DNA of 64,000 nt from Hydrogenophaga sp. (GTDB lineage Bacteria > Pseudomonadota > Gammaproteobacteria > Burkholderiales > Burkholderiaceae_C). The stretch spans positions 248,001 to 312,000 of the forward strand of contig NZ_JAUSCF010000006.1 of the NCBI RefSeq assembly GCF_030651625.1, given 5' to 3'. Of this stretch, positions 31,317 through 42,315 are shown one piece after another. The notes beneath the pieces were generated by a model that saw only the letters and a list, made by a program, of their open reading frames with translations, made no database searches and had not been told where the DNA came from. How positions within the stretch are numbered: the first letter of the stretch is position 1; every line of letters starts with the position of its first letter. Position numbers and translations under genes: made by a program.

Positions 31317-31900
31317 GCAAAACTCTCCAGCGCAGCGCGCAATTGGGCGCGTGCGTATCGCAACCGGCTGCGGGCGGTTTCCAGAGGCACGTCCGTGGCC
31401 TGCGCAATGTCCGCCACGCTCATGCCCGCTTCGGCCTGCAGCAGAAAAGCCTCGCGCTGGGCGGCGGGCAGGGCGGCCAATGCATCCAGCAGGGCCTGCG
31501 CCTGTTCGCTCGAGCCCAGACGCCGTTCCGGGCCAAAGCCCGACTCGGCCGCCAGCGTGTCGGCCAAGGCTGCGCCGTCTTCGGAATCTGCATCCAGCGA
31601 ATCGTGCAGCTTGTGTGTGCGCCAGTGGTCCACCAAGCGGTGGTGCGCCAGGGTGAAAAGCCAGGTGCGAAAACGGGCGCGGGGCTGGTAGCTCGGCGCG
31701 TGCCGGAGCAGGTTGAACCACACATCCTGCACCAGATCGTCGGTCACAGCCCGATTCTGCACACTGCGCTGCACGAAGCGCCACACGGGCATCGCATGGC
31801 GGTCGTACAGCATCTCGAACGCCTGGGCGTCACCCGCTACAAAGGCGAGCATCAGGCTCTCATCAGCGGGCTCGCCTGTGGCGGGGATCATCCTCCACAT
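31313..31900 (-). CDS. RNA polymerase ECF sigma factor
   Basis: FEMLYDRHAMPVWRFVQRSVQNRAVTDDLVQDVWFNLLRHA region 2 and LPAAQREAFLLQAEAGMSVADIAQATDVPLETARSRLRYARAQLR region 4. Confidence 0.93.
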   Translation of the reverse strand: MWRMIPATGEPADESLMLAFVAGDAQAFEMLYDRHAMPVWRFVQRSVQNRAVTDDLVQDVWFNLLRHAPSYQPRARFRTWLFTLAHHRLVDHWRTHKLHDSLDADSEDGAALADTLAAESGFGPERRLGSSEQAQALLDALAALPAAQREAFLLQAEAGMSVADIAQATDVPLETARSRLRYARAQLRAALESFA

Positions 31901-31942
31901 TATGCTGACACGCAGTGTTTCCTCGCTCTTGGCACTGCGGTT

Positions 31943-32827
31943 TCAATATGGGTCAGGAGCGTAGCCAGGTGTCAAACCGCCAGGAAAGGGGTTGGGCCGT
32001 GGAGGCAGTCCGCGCGAAGGAATGATGCCCATGGCCACCAGGTTTTCATGGCTGTCGTAGCGGATGCGCACCAGTTCATCCGGGCGTTGGCTGCGGCGGT
32101 CGAACGTGGTGTGCGAGATCCAGTCGCGTTCCCTCGCGCCATGCCCGGTGCCCAGGCTGGGCGCAGGGCTGGCGGGTGCCATGCGCCGCTCCATCGCCAT
32201 GGATTCCGCCGGTGCAGGCGACTCAAGAAGGTCGGCGTTTTGCGGCACGTGGGGGTTGGTCAGAAGCGGTTCGTGGGGCGCTTCATAGCGGCCGCGCTCT
32301 TGTGACCGGTTGTGAGGGACGGGCGCCGAGTCGGGCATGAATAGCGCCGGCGGGGGCACCACTTTTTCGCGAAACACTGCCACGCCGATCACGCCCACAT
32401 GCGCGGGGCGCCCCGTGCGTTCTGCGTACGATGCAGAAGGCGCTGTGAAGTGAAAGGCCGCCACCTCGCTGTTGCTCTTGCGCCATCCGGAGACGCTGTA
32501 TTGCTGCCAAGGCGAAAGCACGTAGCCGGTCTGGTGGGGTGCAGCCGTTTCGCCCGACACGACGTTCACACCGTCGACCGATACCACCCCAAGCAAACGC
32601 GCGGAACTGGCGTTGCGCACAGAGACGGCGTAGCGCGCGCCAGGGCGGCCGGCCACCCAGTGCTCGCCGTGGTGGCGGTAGACCGGCATGGTCTCGCCGC
32701 TGTCGCGGTCGATCACCTGCACGTCGATCAGCCGGCCGACAGCGTGCGCCTGTGGGACGGTCAGCATGGCGAGTGCGGCGAGCATGGCCAGGGCAGGCTG
32801 TGAGAGGCAAGTGCGTCTAAAGACCAT
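31943..32827 (-). CDS. Secreted hypothetical protein, same strand and 42 nt upstream of the ECF sigma gene
   Basis: Signal peptide MVFRRTCLSQPALAMLAALAMLTVPQAHA; GRLIDVQVIDRDSGETMPVYRHHGEHWVAGRPGARYAVSVRN.. Confidence 0.75.
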   Translation of the reverse strand: MVFRRTCLSQPALAMLAALAMLTVPQAHAVGRLIDVQVIDRDSGETMPVYRHHGEHWVAGRPGARYAVSVRNASSARLLGVVSVDGVNVVSGETAAPHQTGYVLSPWQQYSVSGWRKSNSEVAAFHFTAPSASYAERTGRPAHVGVIGVAVFREKVVPPPALFMPDSAPVPHNRSQERGRYEAPHEPLLTNPHVPQNADLLESPAPAESMAMERRMAPASPAPSLGTGHGARERDWISHTTFDRRSQRPDELVRIRYDSHENLVAMGIIPSRGLPPRPNPFPGGLTPGYAPDPY

Positions 32828-32939
32828 GAAAGGCTCCAAGTGGTTGGGTAGGAGCTGTGTGAAACGAACGAGACCACTCGATGGGGTTGATGGTGCATTC
32901 AAAAATGTGTAACGGTTTGCTTTGTCGCTGCACCCGGAG

Positions 32940-33872
32940 TCAGCAGGTGTCGCACGCCGCTATCGCGCTGGCCACCCGCAGCCGGGTCTGTTCGGTGAGG
33001 TAGTCCAGAAACACCTGGGTGCGTCGGGGCATGAACTTGCGGCTGGGCAACGCGGCGTACATGGTCAGCCGGTCGGTGATCCAGGGTGAAACCACCCGCA
33101 CGAGGTCGCCGTTGTTGAGCAGCGGTGCGGCCAGCTCGACCGAGGTGGCGGTGATGCCGGCACCGTCGAGCGCAGCGCGCATGAGCGTGTCGGTGTGGTT
33201 GGCCCACAGCACGGGCTGCACCTCCAGGTCGACGAAACGGTCTGGTTCCGTGGCATGCAGCAATCGCCAGTGGCGGGTGCGGCCGGCCACGGGCTTCAGG
33301 CGCAGGCAGTCGTGGTGTCGCAGGTCTTCGGGTGTGTGTGGCGTGCCCTTGCGCTGCAGGTACTCGGGCGATGCCAGCAGAATGGCCTCTGTGGCAATCA
33401 CCTTGCGCGCGATCACATTGGCATCGAACGAGTCCTTGGCGCCAATGAGCGTGATGTCGTAATCCTCGATCGGGGGCTCGCGGTGGGCCTCCACGTCGAT
33501 GTCGAGCAGGATCTTCGGGTAGGCCTGGCGGAAGCCGCTGACCAGCGGCGCCAGCACATGCGTAGCCAGCACCGGCGGCGCAAGCAGCCTCAACACCCCC
33601 GCGAGCTCCTTGGTCTGGGAGCTCACCAGTCCGTGGGCCTCGTCCAGGTCCTGCAGGATGCCGCGCACACGCTCCAGGTAGGTCTCACCGGCTTCGGTGA
33701 GCGACATGCGCCGCGTGGTGCGCTGCAGAAGACGGGTGCCCAGGTGCTCTTCCAGGTCGGCCACCAGGCGCGTGACCACGGCTGGCGAGATGTCCATGGC
33801 GCGCCCGGCGGCTGCGAACCCGCCTTCGTCGATCACTTTCTGAAAAACACGCATTGATGTAAGTCGATCCAT
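32940..33872 (-). CDS. LysR family transcriptional regulator
   Basis: MDRLTSMRVFQKVIDEGGFAAAGRAMDISPAVVTRLVADLEEHLGTRLLQRTTRRMSLTEAG. Confidence 0.94.
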   Translation of the reverse strand: MDRLTSMRVFQKVIDEGGFAAAGRAMDISPAVVTRLVADLEEHLGTRLLQRTTRRMSLTEAGETYLERVRGILQDLDEAHGLVSSQTKELAGVLRLLAPPVLATHVLAPLVSGFRQAYPKILLDIDVEAHREPPIEDYDITLIGAKDSFDANVIARKVIATEAILLASPEYLQRKGTPHTPEDLRHHDCLRLKPVAGRTRHWRLLHATEPDRFVDLEVQPVLWANHTDTLMRAALDGAGITATSVELAAPLLNNGDLVRVVSPWITDRLTMYAALPSRKFMPRRTQVFLDYLTEQTRLRVASAIAACDTC

Positions 33873-34081
33873 AGAGCTCCTTTATGACCTGTGGCGGCAT
33901 TTTCAAGTGGTCTATTGTTTCGTATTCAGCAATACCATGATGGTTTTGGTGCTGTTTTTTATCGTTGATAGAAACTTTAAAGTCCATCCATCGACGAAAA
34001 CCACTTCAGTAACGGCGTCGAAGTCGAGTCCACCCACCTCTGGTTGGCCGGCACATTCAACACACTGCAAGGAAACTTCTC

Positions 34082-34669
34082 ATGAAAAACGCACGCATCT
34101 CTGTCTTCGCCCTGGCCATGTCTTCTCTGGTCGCCGGCCAGGCTCTGGCCGCCGATCCCGCTGCTGCCATGACGCGTGAGCAGGTTCGCGCCGAATACAT
34201 CGACGCACAGCGCAACGGTGACCTCATCGTGAATGGCGAACTTGGTCTGACCGCGAGGCAACTGAACCCTGGCCTGTATCCGGCCCAGGCGACCGCACGA
34301 GGCAACAGCCGCGCCCAGGTTCAGGCCGAACTGCGCGAAGCGGTGCGCAGCGGCACCGTGGTGGTGGTGGCCGAAAGCGGCCAGACCCTCGGCGATCTGG
34401 ATCCGCAGCGCTACGCCAGCGCCAACGCTGTGGCCGGCAAGAGCCGGGCTGAAGTGAAGGCCGAACTGGCCGAAGCCCAGCGCAATGGTGATGTGGTGGC
34501 CAATGGTGAAATCGGCCTGACGGCCAAGCAGATCAACCCTGACCTGTACCCCACCGAGGTGACCGCACAAGGCAAGACCCGTACAGAAGTGCGCGCCGAA
34601 GTGGCCGAAGCACGCCGCAATGGCAGCCTGAACGTCAACGGCAACGAGTACCCCGTTTCGGTCAACTGA
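34082..34669 (+). CDS. Secreted DUF4148-like protein with four tandem 45-aa repeats
   Basis: Signal peptide; repeats start at 34172, 34307, 34442, 34577 (exact 135-nt period) with consensus (S/T)RxxVxAExxEAxRNGxxxxNGExGLTxxQxNPxLYP. Confidence 0.8.
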   Translation: MKNARISVFALAMSSLVAGQALAADPAAAMTREQVRAEYIDAQRNGDLIVNGELGLTARQLNPGLYPAQATARGNSRAQVQAELREAVRSGTVVVVAESGQTLGDLDPQRYASANAVAGKSRAEVKAELAEAQRNGDVVANGEIGLTAKQINPDLYPTEVTAQGKTRTEVRAEVAEARRNGSLNVNGNEYPVSVN

Positions 34670-34692
34670 TCAGAATCTGACGAACGCGCTCC

Positions 34693-34728
34693 AAGCCCGG
34701 CGGCCTGCAAAGGCTCCCGGGCTTTTTG
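34693..34728 (+). terminator. Rho-independent-type terminator
   Basis: AAGCCCGG (34693-34700) pairs with CCGGGCTT (34717-34724) followed by a T run, 24 nt after the DUF4148-like stop. Confidence 0.75.
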
Positions 34729-34770
34729 CCGCCTGGGTCTGGTACAACCCGCTCATCACAGAGGGCCACC

Positions 34771-35151
34771 ATGACCACATTCACGCAAGTTGTTCTGTTC
34801 ACCGATACCAATGGCCGTGCCCGCTTTCGCGAAGAGACCATCGAGCTGAGTGAAGGCTCACCTGCTGCGCGCCTGTCACCACCGATGCCCGCAGGCGGCC
34901 TGCAACTGCGCCAAAGCCCGGTGGGATTCCGCAGCGAATTTCATTGCACAGGCACACCCCAGTGGCTGTTCGTGCTGCAAGGCCAGATGGAGATTGGTCT
35001 GCAGGACGGCAGCACACGCGTCTTCGGACCAGGCCAGCACTTTTATTCAGCCGATACCCTGCCCGAAGGGGCGGTGTTCGACCCCAATGTGCATGGCCAC
35101 TGGAGCCGGCAGGTGGGTGACGAGCCGCTCGTCACGGTGTTTGTGAGGTAG
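34771..35151 (+). CDS. Cupin-domain protein
   Basis: PQWLFVLQGQMEIGLQDGSTRVFGPGQHFYSADTLPEG cupin motif; start at ATG 34771. Confidence 0.75.
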   Translation: MTTFTQVVLFTDTNGRARFREETIELSEGSPAARLSPPMPAGGLQLRQSPVGFRSEFHCTGTPQWLFVLQGQMEIGLQDGSTRVFGPGQHFYSADTLPEGAVFDPNVHGHWSRQVGDEPLVTVFVR

Positions 35152-35204
35152 GTCCAGCCCCGCTTCCGGAGCGACGTGTCTGATCCAGAGATGCAGTGGA
35201 ACCG

Positions 35205-35223
35205 CCCTTCGACAGGCTCAGGG
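35205..35223. repeat. Short dispersed palindromic repeat CCCTTCGACAGGCTCAGGG
   Basis: Exact match to a short repeat motif that is widely dispersed in intergenic DNA of many bacteria (from general knowledge). Confidence 0.5.
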
Positions 35224-35256
35224 CTGGCCACCGGCATCGCTAGGGTATTTCCCACC

Positions 35257-35363
35257 CTGCAGTTTCCGGAGCGCGGGCCTTCGTCCAGGGATGCCGAAGA
35301 TCCGGCTCCGCCGGTCCAAGGCATCGCCCCCCTGGGGGGGTGACGCGAAGCGGCGCGGGGGGG
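35257..35363. repeat. Dispersed multi-hairpin intergenic repeat, subfamily B copy
   Basis: GATCCGGCTCCGCCGGTCCAAGGCATCGCCCCCCTGGGGGGG; reverse complement of the 39258-39300 region with few differences. Confidence 0.7.
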
Positions 35364-37175
35364 TTACCTGATCCTGCCGAAGTTCGTCCGCAATGGGTCG
35401 GCCGGGCCGCCCTGGCTGCGCGGGCCGGAGCCGCCACGGCCACCACCCCCACCGCCGCCGCCTTTGCCGCTGCGGTTGCCCGAGCGCATGGCATCGATAC
35501 TGGTGCGCAGCGGGTCGGGCTGCCCACCCGGCGCGGCTGAGCGCGGGCGGGGCTCGCGGATGCGCAGACTGCCCAAGTGGGCGTTCGGGCCTGGCTGTCG
35601 CTCGGCGCCGGGTTCGCGTTCCTCACGTGGGCCACGGTCTTCGCGCGGTGGGCGGTCCATGCGGTCGCCCCGATCGGCTTGCTGGCGGGGTGGACGCTGA
35701 CCGGACCCGCCGTTGCGGTTGCCGGCGCTGCGCGGCTGGCCATTGCCACCGCCATTGCCATTGGCTCGCTGGCCACCGCCGCTCCGGCGGCCTTCACCCC
35801 GTGGGCCATCGATCTGGGCACCATCGCCTGCGGGGCGCTGGCGTTGGCCACCCCCGCCATTGCCACCACCGCGGCCTTGAGGTTCGCCGGCTTTCTTCTC
35901 GCGCACGCGTTGAAGCATTTCGGTGCGGGCTGCCTTGGCGGCGGCGGCCATCACGTCGCGGCTCGGCGGCTTGCCAGCACCGCCCCAGATGGTCTGGCGA
36001 CCCATGGCGATGGGTTCCGCCCTTTCGCCAGGCTCGGGCATGAACTCGGGGAAGATCTGCACCGGAATCTGTTGCTTGGTGAAGCGTTCGATGTCCATCA
36101 TGAAACCTTCTTCATCCAGGCTCACGAGGTTCACGGCTGCCCCGTCGTTGCCCGCGCGGCCGGTGCGGCCGATGCGATGCACATAGTCTTCGCTGACGTT
36201 GGGGATTTCGTAGTTCACCACGTGCGGCAGTTCATCGATGTCGATGCCGCGCGCTGCAATGTCGGTGGCCACAAGGGCGCGGATGTCGCCGCTCTTGAAA
36301 CCGGCCAGCGCCTGGGTGCGTGCACCCTGGCTCTTGTTGCCGTGCAGGGCCATGGCCTGGATGCCGTTCTTGGTCAGAAATTCGGCCACGTTGTTGGCGC
36401 CGAACTTGGTGCGGGTGAACACCAGCACCTGACTCCAGTTGTGCTGGTTGATGATGTGGGCCAGCAGGGCTTTCTTCTTGCCACGACCCACAGGGTGGAT
36501 CACCTGGGTGATGCGCTGCACCGTGGTGTTGCGCGGGGTCACCTGGATGTGCTGCGGATCCTTGAGCAGGGCGCTGGCCAGGTCGCGGATCTCGTCGCTG
36601 AAAGTGGCAGAGAAAAGCAGGCTCTGCTTTTCCTTCGGCACCAGAGCCAGGATCTTCTTGACGTCGTGGATGAAGCCCATGTCGAGCATGCGGTCCGCTT
36701 CATCGAGCACCAGGATCTCCACCCCGGACAGGTCCAGGAAACCCTGCTGCTGCAGGTCGAGCAGGCGGCCGGGGGTGGCCACCAGCACGTCCACACCGCG
36801 CTTCATGGCGTTGATCTGCGGGTTCATGCCCACACCGCCAAACACCACGGCAGAGGTGAGCGTCAGGTGTTTGCCGTAGGTGCGCACCGATTCTTCCACC
36901 TGGGCGGCGAGTTCGCGGGTGGGGGTGAGCACCAGGGCACGGATCGCCACGCCACCAAAGCGGTTCTTGGCGCGTTCGCCTTCGCTCAGTCGGTGCAGCA
37001 GGGGCAGGGTAAAGGCAGCTGTCTTGCCGGTGCCGGTCTGGGCACCGCCGAGGAGGTCGCGCCCGGCCAGCACGGCGGGAATCGCCTCGGCCTGGATAGG
37101 GGTGGGGGTTTCGTAACCGTGCTCGCGCACAGCTTGCACGATGGCCGGGGCCAGTTTCAGATCGTCAAAGGTCAT
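35364..37175 (-). CDS. DEAD/DEAH-box RNA helicase (RhlE-like)
   Basis: [34 protein letters not shown]-motif, [38 protein letters not shown]; start set at 37175; Gly/Arg-rich C-terminal tail. Confidence 0.95.
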   Translation of the reverse strand: MTFDDLKLAPAIVQAVREHGYETPTPIQAEAIPAVLAGRDLLGGAQTGTGKTAAFTLPLLHRLSEGERAKNRFGGVAIRALVLTPTRELAAQVEESVRTYGKHLTLTSAVVFGGVGMNPQINAMKRGVDVLVATPGRLLDLQQQGFLDLSGVEILVLDEADRMLDMGFIHDVKKILALVPKEKQSLLFSATFSDEIRDLASALLKDPQHIQVTPRNTTVQRITQVIHPVGRGKKKALLAHIINQHNWSQVLVFTRTKFGANNVAEFLTKNGIQAMALHGNKSQGARTQALAGFKSGDIRALVATDIAARGIDIDELPHVVNYEIPNVSEDYVHRIGRTGRAGNDGAAVNLVSLDEEGFMMDIERFTKQQIPVQIFPEFMPEPGERAEPIAMGRQTIWGGAGKPPSRDVMAAAAKAARTEMLQRVREKKAGEPQGRGGGNGGGGQRQRPAGDGAQIDGPRGEGRRSGGGQRANGNGGGNGQPRSAGNRNGGSGQRPPRQQADRGDRMDRPPREDRGPREEREPGAERQPGPNAHLGSLRIREPRPRSAAPGGQPDPLRTSIDAMRSGNRSGKGGGGGGGGRGGSGPRSQGGPADPLRTNFGRIR

Positions 37176-37482
37176 TGTTTTTTGAGGCGCCCTTCCAGGG
37201 CGCTGGGGGCATCGGCCACTCCGGTGACCGCCTCTTTGTTGGAGACGGCTCCCGGTCAGTCTGGGGCAGATGGATTCAGGAAATTGGTGCCGACACGTGA
37301 CATGTGCACACCCCAGCAAAAGGCTGGTGCCGGGCCAACTGAAGTGCCCAACAGGCCGTATTGTCGCACGAGTGTGGGTTTTGCCTCTTCCAAGGTTCCG
37401 TGACGGAGGCGAAGAGTGCTCTAAGGGGATAATCAAAGGTCGTGCAGCCCTCCTGGCTGCAGCTATCTCAGGCGAAACTCTC

Positions 37483-37569
37483 ATGGCTCAATACGTCTTG
37501 ATGAAACGGAGCCACCTCTGCTGACGCAGAGGCATTCGTTCCCTTTGGTCACTCAACAGTTTTAGCAAA

Positions 37570-37583
<14 letters not shown>
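37483..37583 (+). repeat. 14-nt direct repeat of the ettA start region (ATGGCTCAATACGT), 87 bp apart
   Basis: Copies at 37483-37496 and 37570-37583; the first opens [13 protein letters not shown] and stops. Confidence 0.8.
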
Positions 37584-39231
<1,648 letters not shown>

Positions 39232-39345
39232 GCCCGCCCCTGCCGCGCTTCGCGCGTCCCCATCAAGGGGGCGATACCTTGGACCGGCGAAGCCGGATCC
39301 CCGGTATCTCTGGAATGGGGCACTTCGCGCCGGAAAGTTGGGTGT
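39232..39345. repeat. Dispersed multi-hairpin intergenic repeat, subfamily B copy (inverted)
   Basis: CAAGGGGGCGATACCTTGGACCGGCGAAGCCGGATCC and GGGCACTTCGCGCCGGAAAG (the latter also exact in 42249-42268). Confidence 0.7.
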
Positions 39346-39392
39346 TTCCCACAGCGCTCTGTTCTGCCAATACTTACGTTTCGCCTCTTCCC

Positions 39393-39938
39393 ATGACCGA
39401 AGAACAAGTCCTTGCCGATACCCGCCACTGGCTGGAAAAAGCCGTCATTGGCCTGAACCTGTGCCCGTTCGCGCGCTCGGTGTATGTGAAGAACCAGGTG
39501 CGCATCGTGGTGAGTCAGGCGCGGCACCTGGACGCGTTTCTTGATGATCTGGACCGGGAACTCGATCTGCTGGTGAACACACCGGCCGATCAGATCGACA
39601 CCACGTTGCTGGTTCACCCGACCCTCTTTCCGCACTTCGAGGTCTTCAATGATTTCCAGAATGTGGTCGATGACGTGGTTGCCGAGCATGAGCTGGAAGG
39701 TGTCATTCAGGTGGCGCATTTCCATCCGGCATTTCGGTTCGAGGGAACCGAAGCGGATGACGTCACCAACTTCACCAACCGCTCGCCCTATCCGGTGCTG
39801 CACCTCTTGCGCGAGGACAGCGTGGAACGTGCGGTGGCGTCGGAAGGCGGCGACGCCGAAGGCATCGTGGCGCGAAACCTCGACACACTGCGCAATCTGG
39901 GGACAAGCGGCTGGCGCAACTTGTTACAAAAGCCTTGA
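39393..39938 (+). CDS. DUF1415 domain-containing protein
   Basis: WLEKAVIGLNLCPFARSVYVKNQVRIVVSQA..FNDFQNVVDDVV..VAHFHPAFRFEG. Confidence 0.85.
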   Translation: MTEEQVLADTRHWLEKAVIGLNLCPFARSVYVKNQVRIVVSQARHLDAFLDDLDRELDLLVNTPADQIDTTLLVHPTLFPHFEVFNDFQNVVDDVVAEHELEGVIQVAHFHPAFRFEGTEADDVTNFTNRSPYPVLHLLREDSVERAVASEGGDAEGIVARNLDTLRNLGTSGWRNLLQKP

Positions 39939-40043
39939 TTTGAACGGTCTTTCTGCCCTTGGACCAAGGCTTCGCTGGGTGCCTTGTTGGACATAATGGG
40001 GACATAAAACACCCCTCGTTGGAGCAGAAAGCAGACCCGCCAC

Positions 40044-42119
40044 ATGGATGCCAGCCAAACACAGGCGTTTGACGCCTGCCTGAGAGAAGCCCTTGTGCAG
40101 ACCCGCGAGTGGACTCCTCGCTGGCTGGACAAGCTGAGGGACACCCTCTACAACCGCGAAGGCACCGTTGCAGGCCTCCAGGAGAAGCAGGCGCTGGTCG
40201 ACGCAAGAACCACCCTGGAGAGCTACCGGGATCGCATCAGCTCGCGTTTTCTGGAGTTCTTCGCGGAGTCGGTTTATGGATCGCTGGGAGGCGAAGGCGG
40301 CTCGACGCGCAAACTGAATACGATGAGTTTTGATGAACTTGAACTCATGGGTGATGAGCAGGTTCAGGAAACGGTCGAGCTGGCACGGGTGCAGCAGGTC
40401 GTGAAGATGGCGGCCGATGAAGAACTGGTGGCGCTCGATACGCGCATGAGCAGCGTGCTGGGGCACTCGCGGGTGCGCCCTGAGGCCAACCCCCTGCGCA
40501 CCGAGATCGTCATCGCCGCGCTGATGCGCGCCATCAATGGCTTGCATGTGGATCCGGTGGTGCGCGCACGCTGGCTTCAGATGGGTGCAGTTGGGCTGGG
40601 CAGTGAACTGCAGCAGATGTACGCCCATCTCAGCCGCCTGCTGGACGACATGGGGGTACGCCCCGCAGGCTACAAGGTCGTACAGGTACCCGATGTGCGC
40701 AGCCCGGCTGCGGCGCCTTTGCACGCTGAGACAGTCACCGCCGACTCCGTCCTGGGCTCCAATGCGCTGCTCACGCTGGACCATCTGCACCAGTTGCTGA
40801 TCGGCAATCTTGATCAGTCGGGTGATCGGCCCAGCGATCAGGGCGTGTCCGGCTCGGGCAACGCCATGGTGCGCACGCTGGCCGCAGAGGTGGTTACCTT
40901 CATGCTCAAACGCATTCATGAAGACAAGCGCCTGATGCCGTCTGTGCGCCAGGTGCTGCTCGACATGAAACCGGCCTTGCTGCAGCTCGCCCGGAGCGAG
41001 CCCCGGTTCTTCGCCGACCGCCAGAACCCTGCACGGCGGTTGCTGGACACGGTCACGGCGCGCAGCCTGGCTTTTACCAGCGAACAGGATCCGGGCTACG
41101 AAACCTTCGCGCGGCAGGTGCGTGACATCCAGCGTGCGCTGGAGAAACCCGGCGCCGATCTGGCCAGCCGGTTCCCCAAACTGCTGGAGGAGTTGACTCA
41201 GTCTCAGGCGCTGGCCCCGGAACAGGCCCAGGCCAGGGGTTTGGCCGTCAAGACCCTGGTGCGGGTGGAACAGCGCAACATGCTGGCCGAGCGCGTGGCT
41301 GCCGAATTCAGGGCACGCAACGACTTCGATCGTGTGCCCGGAGTGGTTCGCCGCTTCCTGACGGGTCCTTGGGCACAGGTGGTGGCCCAGGCGCGCATGG
41401 ATATGCCTGATTCCCCTTCTGCAGACCTGTCTCCCGCCAGTTCTGCGGCGCTGCGTTACACCGATATCCTTCCCGACCTGCTTTGGTCGAGCCAGCTCGC
41501 CCAGGCCAGTCGAAACCGGCCTCGCCTGATCAAAGTGATTCCCGGTTTGCTCAGAACCCTGCGCGAAGGTCTCGATTCGATCGACTACCCGCGCGACAAG
41601 ACCGAAGCATTTTTTCAGACGCTGATGGGTCTGCACGAGGCGGCCTACAAGACCCTGCGGCCGGAAATCGACCCGGATGCGCCTGTGAGCCTGCAGGTCG
41701 AAGAGGATCTGGAGCCTTGGATCCATCCTGTGGAGGCGAAAGAGTCCGGCTTCATGGAGGACGCGTTTCTGGAGAGCACCACCCAGCCCTCGTTCCAGGA
41801 CACCCAACCCATGCAGCACGACTGGGCCGACATCAAGGCCGAAATGGCGGAAAAAAACCAGGCCATATCGGTGGGCACCTGGGTGGACGTCTGGCACGAG
41901 GGGCAGCCGATGCGGGCGCAGCTCACCTGGGCCAGCCCGCACAACACCATGTTCCTGTTTACAGCAGGCAGCGGGCGCTCACTGTCTATGACGCGGCGTG
42001 GCCTGGACAACCTGCTCGCCAACAACCGCCTGCGCGTGGTGGCCAACCACGGTCTGATTGATGACGCGCTGGACGAGATTGCGCGGCAGGCCTGGATCAA
42101 CAGCAGTCGGGGTGCGTAG
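40044..42119 (+). CDS. DUF1631 domain-containing protein
   Basis: 691 aa; SRFLEFFAESVYGSLG, LNTMSFDELELMGDEQVQETVELARV, C-terminal VGTWVDVWHEGQPMRAQLTWASPHNTMFLFTAGSGRSLSMTRR (PilZ-like end). Confidence 0.85.
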   Translation: MDASQTQAFDACLREALVQTREWTPRWLDKLRDTLYNREGTVAGLQEKQALVDARTTLESYRDRISSRFLEFFAESVYGSLGGEGGSTRKLNTMSFDELELMGDEQVQETVELARVQQVVKMAADEELVALDTRMSSVLGHSRVRPEANPLRTEIVIAALMRAINGLHVDPVVRARWLQMGAVGLGSELQQMYAHLSRLLDDMGVRPAGYKVVQVPDVRSPAAAPLHAETVTADSVLGSNALLTLDHLHQLLIGNLDQSGDRPSDQGVSGSGNAMVRTLAAEVVTFMLKRIHEDKRLMPSVRQVLLDMKPALLQLARSEPRFFADRQNPARRLLDTVTARSLAFTSEQDPGYETFARQVRDIQRALEKPGADLASRFPKLLEELTQSQALAPEQAQARGLAVKTLVRVEQRNMLAERVAAEFRARNDFDRVPGVVRRFLTGPWAQVVAQARMDMPDSPSADLSPASSAALRYTDILPDLLWSSQLAQASRNRPRLIKVIPGLLRTLREGLDSIDYPRDKTEAFFQTLMGLHEAAYKTLRPEIDPDAPVSLQVEEDLEPWIHPVEAKESGFMEDAFLESTTQPSFQDTQPMQHDWADIKAEMAEKNQAISVGTWVDVWHEGQPMRAQLTWASPHNTMFLFTAGSGRSLSMTRRGLDNLLANNRLRVVANHGLIDDALDEIARQAWINSSRGA

Positions 42120-42290
42120 CACCCCGGTATTCGGTACTTCCCCCTGCGCCGCTGACGCGGCTTCCCCCCTCTCTTGCGCGCCATTGGCGCTGGGAGGGGG
42201 AACGCACCCTGTGGCCCGGCAAAGCCGGTTCCACGGGTGCCCTGGAAAGGGCACTTCGCGCCGGAAAGCGCTCGGTGTCTGGCTCCGCCC
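42120..42290. repeat. Dispersed multi-hairpin intergenic repeat, subfamily A copy (inverted)
   Basis: 42211-42245 is the exact 35-nt reverse complement of 55304-55338; flanking CCCCCTGCGCCGCTGACGCGG block also conserved in inverted orientation. Confidence 0.85.
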
Positions 42291-42315
42291 TGATTTCCGT
42301 TTGACCTCCCTGGCT

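Noticed and set aside
35400-35640. Gly/Arg-rich simple-sequence stretch considered as a tandem repeat array
   Set aside because: It is the RGG-like C-terminal tail of the DEAD-box helicase, a usual low-complexity region.
35577-37403. 608-aa plus-strand ORF opposite the DEAD-box helicase
   Set aside because: Antisense to helicase with all canonical motifs; shadow ORF.
39924-41942. 672-aa minus-strand ORF opposite DUF1631 gene
   Set aside because: Shadow of the DUF1631 frame, no recognisable motif.
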